A DNA stretch of 64,000 nt from Acinetobacter calcoaceticus DSM 30006 = CIP 81.8 (GCF_000368965.1 NZ_KB849780.1:62001-126000); one strand, 5' to 3'. Numbered from the stretch's first letter, positions 43,837-53,509 are shown. The notes: generated by a model not told the origin, from the sequence alone. Program-made: numbers and translations.

Positions 43837-44916
43837 ATGCGCGCGTACAATTTCTGTGCTGGTCCTGCTGCATTACCTACTGCCGTTTTAGAAAAAGCTC
43901 AACAAGAAATGTTGGATTGGCATGGTAAAGGTCTATCCATCATGGAAATGAGTCATCGTAGTGCTGATTATGTTGCTATGGCTGAAAAAGCTGAGGCAGA
44001 TTTACGCAAGTTAATGAATATTCCAGAAAACTATAAAGTACTGTTTTTACAAGGCGGTGCGTCATTACAATTTTCTGCGATTCCTTTAAACCTTTTGGGT
44101 AAGAACAATAAAGCTGATTATATTGATACTGGCATCTGGTCTGAAAAAGCGTTGAAAGAAGCAAAACGTTATGGCGACATTAATGTTGTAGACGCTGGTA
44201 TTAAAGTAGATGGTAAGTTCGCAATTTCTGAACAAAGCGAATGGAATTTATCTGACGATGCAGCTTATGTACATTATGCAGATAATGAAACGATTGGTGG
44301 ATTACAGTTTGCAGGAATTCCTGATGTAAAAGCACCACTCGTTTGTGACTATTCATCAAGTATTTTATCTGCTCCATTAGATGTGACCAAGTTTGGTTTG
44401 ATCTATGCTGGCGCACAAAAAAATATTGGTCCTGCTGGTTTAACAATTGTCATTATTCGTGATGACTTACTTGATCAAGCTAAACCAGAAATTCCAAGCA
44501 TCTTGAAATATGGTGACCAAGCGAAAAATGGTTCTATGGTGAATACACCATCGACTTATGCTTGGTACTTGTCTGGTTTGGTATTTGAGTGGTTGCTAGA
44601 GCAGGGTGGGGTAGATGCTATCCATAAAGTTAACCTCGAAAAAGCTCAATCATTGTATGGTTATATTGACTCAAGCGATTTCTACAATAACCCGATTGCA
44701 ATTCCAAACCGTTCAATTATGAATGTACCGTTTACCTTGGCAGATGAAGCTTTAGAAAAGCAATTCTTAAAAGAAGCGGAAGTAAACCATTTATTAAACT
44801 TAGCTGGTCATCGCTCTGTCGGTGGTATGCGTGCAAGTATTTATAATGCCGTACCATTAGAAGGCGTACAGGCTTTAATCAACTTTATGGATGATTTTGC
44901 AAAGCGTAATGGTTAA
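43837..44916 (+). CDS. serC: Phosphoserine aminotransferase
   Basis: 359 residues from the ATG at 43837, giving the family start RAYNFCAGPAALP; an upstream in-frame ATG at 43795 is not supported. K195 in YAGAQKNIGPAG binds pyridoxal phosphate; the C-terminal HRSVGGMRASIYNA is the usual phosphate-binding end. It transaminates 3-phosphohydroxypyruvate to phosphoserine and, in vitamin B6 synthesis, acts downstream of PdxB (also in this window). Closed by a terminator at 44928-44957. Confidence 0.97.
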   Translation: MRAYNFCAGPAALPTAVLEKAQQEMLDWHGKGLSIMEMSHRSADYVAMAEKAEADLRKLMNIPENYKVLFLQGGASLQFSAIPLNLLGKNNKADYIDTGIWSEKALKEAKRYGDINVVDAGIKVDGKFAISEQSEWNLSDDAAYVHYADNETIGGLQFAGIPDVKAPLVCDYSSSILSAPLDVTKFGLIYAGAQKNIGPAGLTIVIIRDDLLDQAKPEIPSILKYGDQAKNGSMVNTPSTYAWYLSGLVFEWLLEQGGVDAIHKVNLEKAQSLYGYIDSSDFYNNPIAIPNRSIMNVPFTLADEALEKQFLKEAEVNHLLNLAGHRSVGGMRASIYNAVPLEGVQALINFMDDFAKRNG

Positions 44917-44927
44917 GCAAATCAAAT

Positions 44928-44957
44928 AAATAAAGCCCTCAAATGAGGGCTTTATTT
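44928..44957. terminator. Terminator after serC
   Basis: AAATAAAGCCCTCA and TGAGGGCTTTATTT form a stem of up to 14 bp with a minimal 2-nt centre (44942-44943); T-rich sequence follows. It also faces the convergent minus-strand genes ending at 44976. Confidence 0.82.
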
Positions 44958-44975
44958 TTGAATAAATTTTATAAA

Positions 44976-45122
44976 CTAAAAAGGAACTAAACCAAACTGG
45001 TGCATGAATATGGCAGCTAAAAACATACCCAATACAAAAAAGCAAAACGCACCAGTATCGACCTTTACGCGCAGGCTACTAGATTGAATGAGGCTGGTAG
45101 TTTGTTCGGGTATAATCTTCAT
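44976..45122 (-). CDS. 48-residue membrane protein
   Basis: A short ORF: the protein begins MKIIPEQTTSLIQSSS, has one hydrophobic segment (about residues 24-40, TGAFCFFVLGMFLAAIF) and ends HQFGLVPF. AGG lies about 7 nt before the ATG. It follows the stop of the 315-residue unknown gene by 33 bases on the same strand, so it is probably in the same transcript, and it fills what would otherwise be an empty 240-base gap. A positively charged loop (RVKVD) precedes the membrane helix. Function unknown; single-span small proteins of this sort often regulate a neighbouring membrane system. Confidence 0.55.
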   Translation of the reverse strand: MKIIPEQTTSLIQSSSLRVKVDTGAFCFFVLGMFLAAIFMHQFGLVPF

Positions 45123-45155
45123 TCAATAACCTAATTATTAAAATATTAGTGAAAT

Positions 45156-46103
45156 TCAATTAGTTTCACCCTTTTTAGCACAAATAGTCGCCTGAATCCA
45201 GATATTACCGCGAATATATTCGCCAATATTAAAGTTTTTATACAAATCGTTTTTGGTTGCAATGCGCACTAATATGGCAGGAAGATCATCTTCTAAAACC
45301 AAAGTAACATCATAAAGGGTATATTCTGCCCCCATAAATGTCATAGAAGTTTTGCCAACAATATTACCTTGGAACCATGCTTCATCTTCTTGACCAAGAT
45401 TTTCACCATATAAATAAGCGACCATTTTTGAAAAATCAACGGTTACAGGTTCTTGATCTTCTGGAGTTTTTGGTTGCCATTCATTAATGAGTTCCTGTAA
45501 ATTTTCAGGAGCAACACCATTATGTTCAGTCAAAATCGCATTTAATGCACGGTGATGTTTAATTGAGGCTGGGTCATCAACAACGATTTTTTCGCCTGCT
45601 GGAACAGGTTCTAATTCATAAGCCCATGCATTAAATTGAACTTGATAGTCTTGGGTTTTGTCATATTGACAAGCGTTAACGCTAAATAAATTATCAAATG
45701 CATAAACCGTTGTATCTTTATTTAGTTTTAAACTTAAAACAGCTTGTGTCGCAGAGTCACAAGTAATGATACGTTCAATTTTCGCATTATATTGATATGG
45801 ACTTTCAAAACTTGGAAAGGCTGTTTTGAGTGCGCGAGGTTTCTGATTTTCAACCGCAATAATCTGGTTGATTGTAACTTTTTGGTTTTGTGGGCCTTGA
45901 ATCAACCAAAAAGATTGATCCATCTCTTCTTCATGTTCGCATAAGCCCATTGGCATTACGGGTGCATCAAGTGCTAGTCCTAACCATTTTGGTACATCTG
46001 TTTCGGGATGGGACGTCAATAGATTCCAATGTTCGCCATGACTACCAAAATTTTGCTCATTTACTTTAATAACTTCTGGACTGTTTTGATTTTTCATAAG
46101 CAT
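45156..46103 (-). CDS. Hypothetical protein, unknown
   Basis: 315 residues, acidic and soluble, without signal peptide or membrane segments. An alternative start is the ATG two codons on (46097). Strand-rich C-terminal third (WFQGNIVGKTSMTFMGAEYT, then YDVTLVLEDDLPAILVRIAT, then IGEYIRGNIWIQATI) has the look of an OB-like or beta-barrel domain; this is impression, not a named family. It probably shares a transcript with the 48-residue membrane protein. I recall similar proteins only as hypotheticals in Acinetobacter. Confidence 0.65.
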   Translation of the reverse strand: MLMKNQNSPEVIKVNEQNFGSHGEHWNLLTSHPETDVPKWLGLALDAPVMPMGLCEHEEEMDQSFWLIQGPQNQKVTINQIIAVENQKPRALKTAFPSFESPYQYNAKIERIITCDSATQAVLSLKLNKDTTVYAFDNLFSVNACQYDKTQDYQVQFNAWAYELEPVPAGEKIVVDDPASIKHHRALNAILTEHNGVAPENLQELINEWQPKTPEDQEPVTVDFSKMVAYLYGENLGQEDEAWFQGNIVGKTSMTFMGAEYTLYDVTLVLEDDLPAILVRIATKNDLYKNFNIGEYIRGNIWIQATICAKKGETN

Positions 46104-46344
46104 GATGCTGTTGGGTTCACATTACTTGTTATATTAAATCGAGGGTGTTTGCTATTTTTCAAGTCACCATATGTAAATTCTCTTGTAAAAGCACATATTT
46201 AGTCATTGAAAGATAGATATTGCTGCTAATTATAAAATAAAAGGTAGATCTGGCTCTTAAAAAAACTTAAACACTAAATTAAAAATAAGTTTAATGTTTA
46301 TTACTATTCACCTTAGAAAAGCATCTGTTAGACTTATATTTTTA

Positions 46345-46833
46345 ATGGAAATAGAGAATAACTTGCTGCCATTTAAGCTATGGGTAGATGCAGATGCTTT
46401 ACCAAGAATATTACGTGAAGTAATTTTGCGCGCATCAGATCGTTATCAGTTAGAAGTCATCTTTGTTGCCAATCAAAATGTTGGGATTACGCCTTCAGTT
46501 CGCATCAAGTCAATACAGGTTTTAAGTGGTGCCGATCAGGCCGACAAAGAAATAGTTGATCGTATGATTGAAAATGACATTGTCATTACGCAAGATATTC
46601 CACTAGCGGCTCAAGTAATTGAAAAGGGTGGCGTTGCTATTCATCCCCGAGGTGAGGTCTATACAACCGCTAATGTTAAAGCGCGGTTACATCTACGTGA
46701 CTTCATGGATACGCTTCGTGGTGCGGGTGTACAAACTGGTGGACCGCCCCCTATTTCAGAGCGGGATAAGCGTGAATTTTCGAGTGCATTAGATCAAACA
46801 ATTTTAAAGCAAAAACGTAAAACAGCTAAGTGA
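46345..46833 (+). CDS. YaiI/YqxD (DUF188) family protein
   Basis: 162 residues from the ATG at 46345. The family's hallmarks are clear: [10 protein letters not shown] at the N-terminus, [41 protein letters not shown], and the C-terminal [19 protein letters not shown]. It has the acidic residues of a PIN-like nuclease fold, but no activity is established for the family. The usual DADACP cysteine is Leu here (DADALP). It is separated by only 7 bases from the EamA transporter gene, so cotranscription is likely. Confidence 0.85.
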   Translation: MEIENNLLPFKLWVDADALPRILREVILRASDRYQLEVIFVANQNVGITPSVRIKSIQVLSGADQADKEIVDRMIENDIVITQDIPLAAQVIEKGGVAIHPRGEVYTTANVKARLHLRDFMDTLRGAGVQTGGPPPISERDKREFSSALDQTILKQKRKTAK

Positions 46834-46840
46834 GCATCGC

Positions 46841-47749
46841 ATGCCATCGCAAACCAATTTGGCTTTAACCTATGCCTTGTTAGTGTTTATATGGGCAACA
46901 ACTCCATTAGCCATTGTTTGGAGTGTGTCCGATCTACATCTTATGTGGGCATTGTTGTTACGCTTTTTTATTGCGTTGCCTTTGGCCGTGACCATATTAC
47001 TGATTTTAAGAACACCTTTTCCAACTCATCGACAAGCTATTCATAGCTACATTGCCGGATCTTTTAGCTTAATTGGTTCTCAAATTTTCACATATGCTGC
47101 TACTCAATATTTAAGTTCAGGCATGATTGCGCTTATGTTTGGTTTAGCTCCCATTATGGCTGGGCTGATTGGCCGTTTTGCATTCGGTCAGCAACTTTAT
47201 AAGTTGCAATGGTTAGGTATGGCTATTGCCGTAAGTGGTTTAGCGATTATTTGCTTGAATGGATCGAATCAGCATGTGCATCCGTTTGGCATTGTTCTCA
47301 TGCTAATGAGTGTTTTTGTCTATTCTTTTTCAATTTTCTGGGTTAAGAAAGTTAATGCACAAATTCAGCCTATGGCTCAGGCAACGGGCTCTATTTTAGT
47401 TTCTTCAATTTTGGCAAGTTGTCTTATTCCATTTATTTGGCAATATGCACCAACACATTTACCAGAAGCTAAATCTTTATTTGCCTTAATTTATACGGTA
47501 TTGATGGCTTCATTAGTTGCCATGTTTTGTTATTTCAAGCTTATACAAAATATTCAGGCAACGACTTTATCTTTAACGACAGTTATTACGCCAATGTTAG
47601 CCATGATGATTGGAGCTGCTTTAAATCATGAACAACTTTCGATTATGGTTTTTGTGGGTGCTTTAATTATCCTGTTTGGACTATTTTTATATTTCTATAA
47701 AGACATTCAAGCAAATCGAAATTTTGTCCGACATATTAAGCCTAAATAG
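46841..47749 (+). CDS. EamA/DMT-family transporter
   Basis: 302 residues with ten hydrophobic segments in the two-EamA-repeat arrangement: the first repeat contains FIWATTPLAIVWS, and the second GIVLMLMSVFVYSFSIFWV. DMT-superfamily members export metabolites or amino acids; no substrate clue is present. A cytoplasmic basic tail (NRNFVRHIKPK) ends the protein. It follows the DUF188 gene closely. Confidence 0.87.
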   Translation: MPSQTNLALTYALLVFIWATTPLAIVWSVSDLHLMWALLLRFFIALPLAVTILLILRTPFPTHRQAIHSYIAGSFSLIGSQIFTYAATQYLSSGMIALMFGLAPIMAGLIGRFAFGQQLYKLQWLGMAIAVSGLAIICLNGSNQHVHPFGIVLMLMSVFVYSFSIFWVKKVNAQIQPMAQATGSILVSSILASCLIPFIWQYAPTHLPEAKSLFALIYTVLMASLVAMFCYFKLIQNIQATTLSLTTVITPMLAMMIGAALNHEQLSIMVFVGALIILFGLFLYFYKDIQANRNFVRHIKPK

Positions 47750-47936
47750 GAGAAGATTTGGGTAATTTGTTGAGCTTATTCATTAAATTGTTCTAATTCG
47801 TAGCGAAATGCATGATCAAATTGATCTCCCAACTTAAGTAGTAGAAAATAGCGCAGCAATATAATATTAGGATTGTTAAGGAAAGATCAGAACTTACTGA
47901 TTTTTAAACCTTAATACAGCATCTAACGATATGGCC

Positions 47937-47980
47937 AAATAGTAGATGTGGATGCGATTTGACATGAGCATCTGCTATTT
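47937..47980. promoter_or_regulatory. Inverted repeat upstream of lolF
   Basis: AAATAGTAGATG (47937-47948) and CATCTGCTATTT (47969-47980) pair at 11 of 12 positions (the other is T-G) across a 20-nt spacer. It lies 29 bases before the lolF start codon, so it is either an operator or a leader stem-loop. Confidence 0.45.
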
Positions 47981-48008
47981 CCCATCAATCACCTTGGATT
48001 TAGAAGGT

Positions 48009-49244
48009 ATGTTTAAACCAATCTCACTGTATATAGGGTTGAGATATACTCGCGCAAGACGCAGTAATCATTTTATTTCTTTTATTGCATTGGTTTCGAT
48101 GGTCGGTTTGACACTAGGTGTCGCTGTGCTGATTACGGTACTTTCTGTGATGAACGGTTTCGATCGCGAATTAAAAAACCGTGTTTTAGGAATGGTTCCG
48201 CAAGCGACAGTTTCATCTACACAAATCCTCACAGATTGGCCTGAACTAGTAAAACGAGTTGAACATCATCCACATGTAACTGGGGTTGCACCTTTTACCC
48301 AATTGCAAGGTATGTTAACCGCGCAAGGGCAAGTCGCAGGTATTATGGTGACGGGTATTGACCCAAAATATGAAAAGAATGTGTCTATTATTCAAAATCA
48401 TATTGTTGCTGGTAGCTTAGATTCACTTAAAAAGGGTGAGTTTGGTATTGTTCTTGGTAAAGATATGGCCGATTCATTAGGCTTACGTCTAAACGACAGC
48501 GTGACATTGGTTTTACCTGAAGCAACACCATCTCCAGCAGGTGTAGTACCTCGTTTTAAACGCTTTAAAGTGGTTGGTATCTTTAGTGTAGGTGCTGAAG
48601 TCGACTCTATGGTGGGTTACATCGCTCTATATGATGCGTCAACCCTATTACGCTTACCAGATGGTGCTCAAGGTGTCCGTTTAAAACTAGATGATATTTT
48701 TGCCGCGCCAAAAGTTGCGGACGACTTGGTAAAAAGTTTACCAAGTAATTTCTACGCGACGAACTGGACCTATACGCATGGCAATCTGTTTAATGCCATT
48801 CAAATGGAAAAAACACTAGTTGGTTTGTTACTTGTACTTATCATTGTGGTTGCAGCATTTAATATCGTTTCGTCTTTAGTGATGGTTGTTACTGATAAAA
48901 AATCAGATATTGCCATTTTGCGTACATTAGGCGCATCACCATCAATGATTACTAAAATATTTATGGTGCAAGGTACTGTCATTGGTGTGATTGGTACAGT
49001 TGCGGGTACGGTTTTAGGTGTAATTTTGGCTTTAACCATTAGTGATATCATTTCATGGTTTAACAATGTGTTGGGCCTAAATCTATTTGATGCTTACTTT
49101 GTGCATTACCTTCCTTCTTATTTAAGATGGCAAGATGTGACGATTATTGTGATTGTCTCTTTACTTCTAAGCTTCTTGGCGACTATCTATCCGGCGCTTC
49201 GTGCTGCCAAAGTTCAACCTGCCGAGGCACTGCGCTATGAGTAA
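48009..49244 (+). CDS. lolF: Lipoprotein-releasing ABC transporter permease (LolC/LolE/LolF)
   Basis: 411 residues from the ATG at 48009 (FKPISLYIGLRYTRARR start); a longer reading frame from 47946 is not needed. One membrane segment (about 24-48), a periplasmic MacB-like domain of about 220 residues, then three membrane segments with the FtsX/LolC motif region (TDKKSDIAILRTLGASPSMI). The gene is followed directly by lolD and there is no second permease, so it is a homodimeric LolF-type permease in place of LolC plus LolE, as I recall for Acinetobacter; many annotations call it lolC or lolE. It extracts outer-membrane lipoproteins from the inner membrane for LolA. Confidence 0.92.
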   Translation: MFKPISLYIGLRYTRARRSNHFISFIALVSMVGLTLGVAVLITVLSVMNGFDRELKNRVLGMVPQATVSSTQILTDWPELVKRVEHHPHVTGVAPFTQLQGMLTAQGQVAGIMVTGIDPKYEKNVSIIQNHIVAGSLDSLKKGEFGIVLGKDMADSLGLRLNDSVTLVLPEATPSPAGVVPRFKRFKVVGIFSVGAEVDSMVGYIALYDASTLLRLPDGAQGVRLKLDDIFAAPKVADDLVKSLPSNFYATNWTYTHGNLFNAIQMEKTLVGLLLVLIIVVAAFNIVSSLVMVVTDKKSDIAILRTLGASPSMITKIFMVQGTVIGVIGTVAGTVLGVILALTISDIISWFNNVLGLNLFDAYFVHYLPSYLRWQDVTIIVIVSLLLSFLATIYPALRAAKVQPAEALRYE

Positions 49245-49923
49245 AATTGTTTTAGAAGCGAAAGATATCTATAAACATTTTGATGATGGTAAATCTAAGG
49301 TTGAAGTCATTAAAGGTCTTTCTTTACAAGTTGAAGCAGGGCAGTTTGTTTCGATTGTTGGTGCGAGTGGTTCAGGTAAAAGTACTTTGCTTCATGCGCT
49401 AGGTGGTCTAGAGCAACCAACGCAAGGACAAGTATTTTTAAATGGTCAGCGTTTTGATAATTTAGGTGAAGCCGAGCGTGGTTTTCAACGTAACAAATAC
49501 CTCGGTTTTGTTTATCAATTTCACCATTTGTTACCTGAGTTTACTGCGCTTGAAAATGTGGCAATGCCTCTTATGCTTCGCCCAGATAGCCAATACAAAT
49601 CAGTAAAAGCACAAGCTGAATATTTACTAGACCGAGTGGGTTTATCTCATCGTATGGATCATCAGCCAGGTGAGCTTTCAGGCGGTGAGCGCCAACGTGT
49701 CGCTTTGGCTCGTGCTTTGGTCACTCAACCTGCGGTTGTTTTGGCTGATGAACCAACAGGAAACCTAGATCGTAAAACAGCTTTAGGCATTTTTGAATTA
49801 TTGACCGATCTTAAGAAAGAATTAAATATGGCGATGCTCATTGTGACTCATGATGAGCAGTTGGCTCAGGCAGCAGATTCAATCTTGCATATGGAAGATG
49901 GTCTTTGGGTGAGCGGTTCTTAA
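49237..49923 (+). CDS. lolD: Lipoprotein-releasing ABC transporter ATPase LolD
   Basis: 228 residues from the ATG at 49237, which overlaps the permease stop by 8 bases and has GAGG about 10 nt upstream. Walker A GASGSGKST (42-50), signature LSGGERQR (147-154), Walker B VVLADEP and the D-loop GNLD are intact; the Q-loop region reads GFVYQFHHLLPEFTALENV, typical of LolD. It powers lipoprotein release by the upstream permease. The overlap gives fixed stoichiometry. A hairpin follows at 49948-49971. Confidence 0.96.
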   Translation: MSKIVLEAKDIYKHFDDGKSKVEVIKGLSLQVEAGQFVSIVGASGSGKSTLLHALGGLEQPTQGQVFLNGQRFDNLGEAERGFQRNKYLGFVYQFHHLLPEFTALENVAMPLMLRPDSQYKSVKAQAEYLLDRVGLSHRMDHQPGELSGGERQRVALARALVTQPAVVLADEPTGNLDRKTALGIFELLTDLKKELNMAMLIVTHDEQLAQAADSILHMEDGLWVSGS

Positions 49924-49947
49924 AAAATTGTCATTAAATCACATTGT

Positions 49948-49971
49948 TAAAGCCCACTCAGTTGGGCTTTA
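49948..49971 (+). terminator. Probable terminator after lolD
   Basis: TAAAGCCCA (49948-49956) pairs with TGGGCTTTA (49963-49971), 9-bp stem with a 6-nt loop; the T tail (ATTTT) is short. Confidence 0.6.
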
Positions 49972-50006
49972 ATTTTGCCCCTAAAAAGATAATGATATGA
50001 TTTTAA

Positions 50007-52439
50007 ATGTTAAAGCTTATTTTAGTGGGGTGGGTTGTAGGTATTGCATTTATGGGAATAGATCTTCCTTTAATAATGCAATATGGTTGGATTGGTAAAG
50101 TTGTCCTCTTTATCAGCTTAATTTTTTATATTTTTAAGCGGCATATTGTTGTAAATCGACCTATATTAAAAGGAGTTTATTATTTAATCTGTGGTCTAAG
50201 CCTTTTTGTTCTAGGTCATCAATATGCTCAGCATGCCTTAAATGAAAGATTACAACTACGGGAGATGCAACCTGAGTCTTTAGACATTGTTGTGTATATA
50301 GACCGAATAAGTGAAGAAAACGATAATAAGATACAGCAACTCGCTCAGGTTCTAGGGCGGTCATCTCATGTAGTGAATTGGTTATTATATTTAAAAAATG
50401 AAAATGAGAAGGCATTGATAGAGGGGCCAAAATTACAATTAGGTCATTACTATCGGATTTCGGGTAAAACCAGACCAGCTCATAGTTATGCAGTATCAGG
50501 TGCTTTTGATCAGGAGCAATGGTTCATTCAACGAAATATAATGTCAGGTTTCAGTGTTCAGCATATTGAACCTTTAAGCTCTGATGAAATTTATCGATTG
50601 GGTTATCAAAATCATTTACAACAGCAACAAAAGTTTTTTACTAGACAACAATTAAATATAGAAAAATTGCGCCTAAAATTTAGATTGATGCTAAAAAAAT
50701 CTCCCTTACAGAACAAAGGACTGTTATTAGCACTTCTGACAGGGGATGAAAGTCTTTTAAATGAGGATACTAAAAATCAATTTAAACAGTTAGGAATCTC
50801 TCATTTGTTGGCCATTTCAGGGCCTCATGTCCTTATTTTTTCCATCATGTTGTCTTGGGGATTGCATCAATTAGTACGACGTTATTATCCTCAGATTTAT
50901 TTGTGGCACCCCAAGCAAATATTAGCAATGATTCCGTTATGTTTTGGTGTTTTGATTTATACGGCTTTTGTCGGCTTTGAAATTCCAGCCTTAAGAACTT
51001 TACTTTCAGTATTTTTATTTGCCTTTTTATTGTTAGTCGAACTGCCTGTTAAACCATTTTCGCTCTTGGTTTATAGCGCAAGTCTACTTTTACTTTTCGA
51101 TCCCTTCAGTGTTTTATCGGCAGGTTTTTGGCTCTCTTATGGTTCTTGCTTTATTTTATTACGCATTTATCAAACCATCGTACAGGCTCCAAATCTTGCC
51201 TCATTGAGTTTGCTATCTAGAATAATTCTTTTAAGCAAAACCCTCATTGAATCTCAGGGCAAAATATTTATCGCCCTATGTCCCTTAATGCTGTTTTTCT
51301 TTCAACAAATTTCATGGGTTGCACCTCTCACAAATATTATTGCAGTTCCTTTGCTAGGAGGAATTATTGTTCCTTTGAATATTTTTGCTGCTTGTATGTG
51401 GCTTATTTTTAATTCAATTGGAAATGCACTCTTTCAGATTAATGATATTTTGCTCAGTATAGTGCTGACATGTTTTAGTTTTTTAGAGAAGTTATCTCTA
51501 CCGTTGCAAGGTTTTAGCCTGACACCACTTGCTTTAGTGTGTCTTAGCTGTGCCATTATTATTTTATTTTTACCGCGTGGTATTTTACCGAAATCTTGGG
51601 GGCTCATATGTTGTTTACCCTTAATCATTCCAAATAAGTCATCCCAGCAAATCCAATTAAATATTATAGACGTAGGCCAGGGCCAAGCGATTTTTTTACA
51701 ACATTCAGAGCAGACATGGTTAATTGATACTGGCGGTTCTTATGATGAGAAGGCCTTTAGTATTGGTCAAAATGTAGTGATCCCATATTTACGTCAGAAA
51801 GGTATTAAACAGTTAGATCATGTGGTGTTATCTCATCTTGACCAAGATCATAGTGGTGCATTTCCGGCGATAAGTCAGGCTTTTCCTATCAAACAGGTCA
51901 TATCGAATGAGCTGTGGAAAGAGCAGATTAAAGAACCATTTACTTATTGTCATCAAGGGCAAAAATGGCAATATCCACAATTAGATATTGAGATACTTTG
52001 GCCTAAAGAAAATGATTTAAATTTAGTTTCTTTAAATCAAAATCAATACTCTTGTGTCGTTTATATTCATTTAAAACAGATAAAAGGTTATCAAAACTAT
52101 TTAATTATGGGGGATGCCGGATGGGAAGCAGAATATCAATTGATAAAAGAATATCCTGATTTAAAGGTAGATGTTTTGGTATTAGGCCATCATGGTAGTA
52201 AACATAGTTCTGCCTATGACTTCTTAGCGACTTTAAATCCCAAGCTTGTTGTTGCCTCTGCCGGTTTTAATAACCGTTATGGTCATCCAAGCAAAGAGGT
52301 GATAGCGAGAATACAAGCACTTAATATTCCTTTTAAAAGTACAATTGAGCAAGGAACATTAAGTTTTGTATCGCGCAATCATCAAATGATTTTATACACT
52401 CGACGTTTTGAGCGCACTTGGCTTCACAGAACTTTGTGA
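50007..52439 (+). CDS. comEC: ComEC/Rec2 DNA-uptake channel
   Basis: 810 residues, full length. An N-terminal region with membrane segments and an OB-like domain (residues about 70-190) is followed by the competence domain (LLALLTGDESLL, then GISHLLAISGPHVLI, a multispanning region), and a C-terminal metallo-beta-lactamase-like domain with DVGQGQAIFL, LSHLDQDHSGAF and VLGHHGSKHSS. It forms the inner-membrane pore that takes up single-stranded DNA in natural transformation, which is well known in Acinetobacter. It is separated from lolD by a hairpin. Its last 48 bases overlap the end of the convergent acyltransferase gene. Confidence 0.95.
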   Translation: MLKLILVGWVVGIAFMGIDLPLIMQYGWIGKVVLFISLIFYIFKRHIVVNRPILKGVYYLICGLSLFVLGHQYAQHALNERLQLREMQPESLDIVVYIDRISEENDNKIQQLAQVLGRSSHVVNWLLYLKNENEKALIEGPKLQLGHYYRISGKTRPAHSYAVSGAFDQEQWFIQRNIMSGFSVQHIEPLSSDEIYRLGYQNHLQQQQKFFTRQQLNIEKLRLKFRLMLKKSPLQNKGLLLALLTGDESLLNEDTKNQFKQLGISHLLAISGPHVLIFSIMLSWGLHQLVRRYYPQIYLWHPKQILAMIPLCFGVLIYTAFVGFEIPALRTLLSVFLFAFLLLVELPVKPFSLLVYSASLLLLFDPFSVLSAGFWLSYGSCFILLRIYQTIVQAPNLASLSLLSRIILLSKTLIESQGKIFIALCPLMLFFFQQISWVAPLTNIIAVPLLGGIIVPLNIFAACMWLIFNSIGNALFQINDILLSIVLTCFSFLEKLSLPLQGFSLTPLALVCLSCAIIILFLPRGILPKSWGLICCLPLIIPNKSSQQIQLNIIDVGQGQAIFLQHSEQTWLIDTGGSYDEKAFSIGQNVVIPYLRQKGIKQLDHVVLSHLDQDHSGAFPAISQAFPIKQVISNELWKEQIKEPFTYCHQGQKWQYPQLDIEILWPKENDLNLVSLNQNQYSCVVYIHLKQIKGYQNYLIMGDAGWEAEYQLIKEYPDLKVDVLVLGHHGSKHSSAYDFLATLNPKLVVASAGFNNRYGHPSKEVIARIQALNIPFKSTIEQGTLSFVSRNHQMILYTRRFERTWLHRTL

Positions 52440-53375
52440 AGCCTCAGCTTTAAGTTTGGCAACAATTTGAAGTGCTTCATTTGGATCAATATTATAAACA
52501 TTTTCTAAAGCAGGATTTGCTTTAAAACGTTTATAGCTCCAGTGATAGTGTTCTGGATAACGCTGGATGAGTTGTTCAATAGCCTGATGAATGACATAAG
52601 TTCCATCATCCGCACTACCTTCGTAGATCTTCTCATCCATAGGTTCAATGTACATCGTAAAGCCGTCATTTTCGTTACGAATTGCGTAAAGGAATAAGGC
52701 TTTTGCTTTAGTTTTTTGGATGAGCTTGGCACTTAAGTTACTTGAGGCAAGTGGAACACCAAAATAATTGATCATATCGCCGCCGATGTTGGGGGTATGG
52801 TCAGGTAAAATTACGGTGGTTTCACCTTGTTTTAAAGCTTTAAAAATTTGTCTTACACCAGTTTCATCGGTAGGGACCAAATTGGCTTCCTCACGACTAC
52901 GTGCCTCTCTAACAAAACGGTCTGCATCTACATTTTTTACAGGCTTGTATAAAATTGTCATTGCTGTGAATTGTGCACACCAGGCATTCATGATTTCCCA
53001 TGTACCAAAATGTGGAACAATTAAAACAACCCCTTTTTTTGCTGCAAGTGCTTCATGAAAGTAATGCTCACCTTCAATATGGTGAATTCTCTCAATATTT
53101 GTACTATTTGATGATCCCCAAATACTGAAAAATTCAAAGTATGAGGTTAACTCATTACGAATAGCTTGCTGTGTAATGTCTATTCGCTGCTGTGGCGTTA
53201 AATACGGAAGAGTAATTTGTAAGTTAAGTTCTATACTTTTTGATGTTTTAGTAATTTTTAAAGTATTGATTAACCCTGCCAACATACGAGCAAAAAAACG
53301 TCCAAATTTAATTGGCTGGCGGCTAAAAGTTTTGAGTAGGTAATAGTTCATGCTTTTTATATCTACTTTGGTCAT
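52392..53375 (-). CDS. Lipid A-type acyltransferase (LpxL/LpxM family)
   Basis: 327 residues. The catalytic HX4E motif is H122 to E127 in PHFGTWE, followed by substrate-region sequences LYKPVKNVDADRFVREAR and PDHTPNIGGDMINYFG, characteristic of the HtrB/MsbB family. An amphipathic N-terminal helix would anchor it to the inner membrane. It adds secondary acyl chains to lipid A (or another lysophospholipid-like acceptor). Which of the late acyltransferases this is cannot be settled here. The gene's end overlaps comEC by 48 bases tail to tail. Confidence 0.87.
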   Translation of the reverse strand: MTKVDIKSMNYYLLKTFSRQPIKFGRFFARMLAGLINTLKITKTSKSIELNLQITLPYLTPQQRIDITQQAIRNELTSYFEFFSIWGSSNSTNIERIHHIEGEHYFHEALAAKKGVVLIVPHFGTWEIMNAWCAQFTAMTILYKPVKNVDADRFVREARSREEANLVPTDETGVRQIFKALKQGETTVILPDHTPNIGGDMINYFGVPLASSNLSAKLIQKTKAKALFLYAIRNENDGFTMYIEPMDEKIYEGSADDGTYVIHQAIEQLIQRYPEHYHWSYKRFKANPALENVYNIDPNEALQIVAKLKAEASQSSVKPSALKTSSV

Positions 53376-53509
53376 CTATCGCGGGAAAAAGGAAGCAATA
53401 ATTAAAAAAAGATAAAATTATTATAAATGAAATCATATTATTTAGACAGTTTTTATCAAATCAACGTATATAATGACCATCATTTTAGATTAATTTGGAT
53501 TGGAATTTT

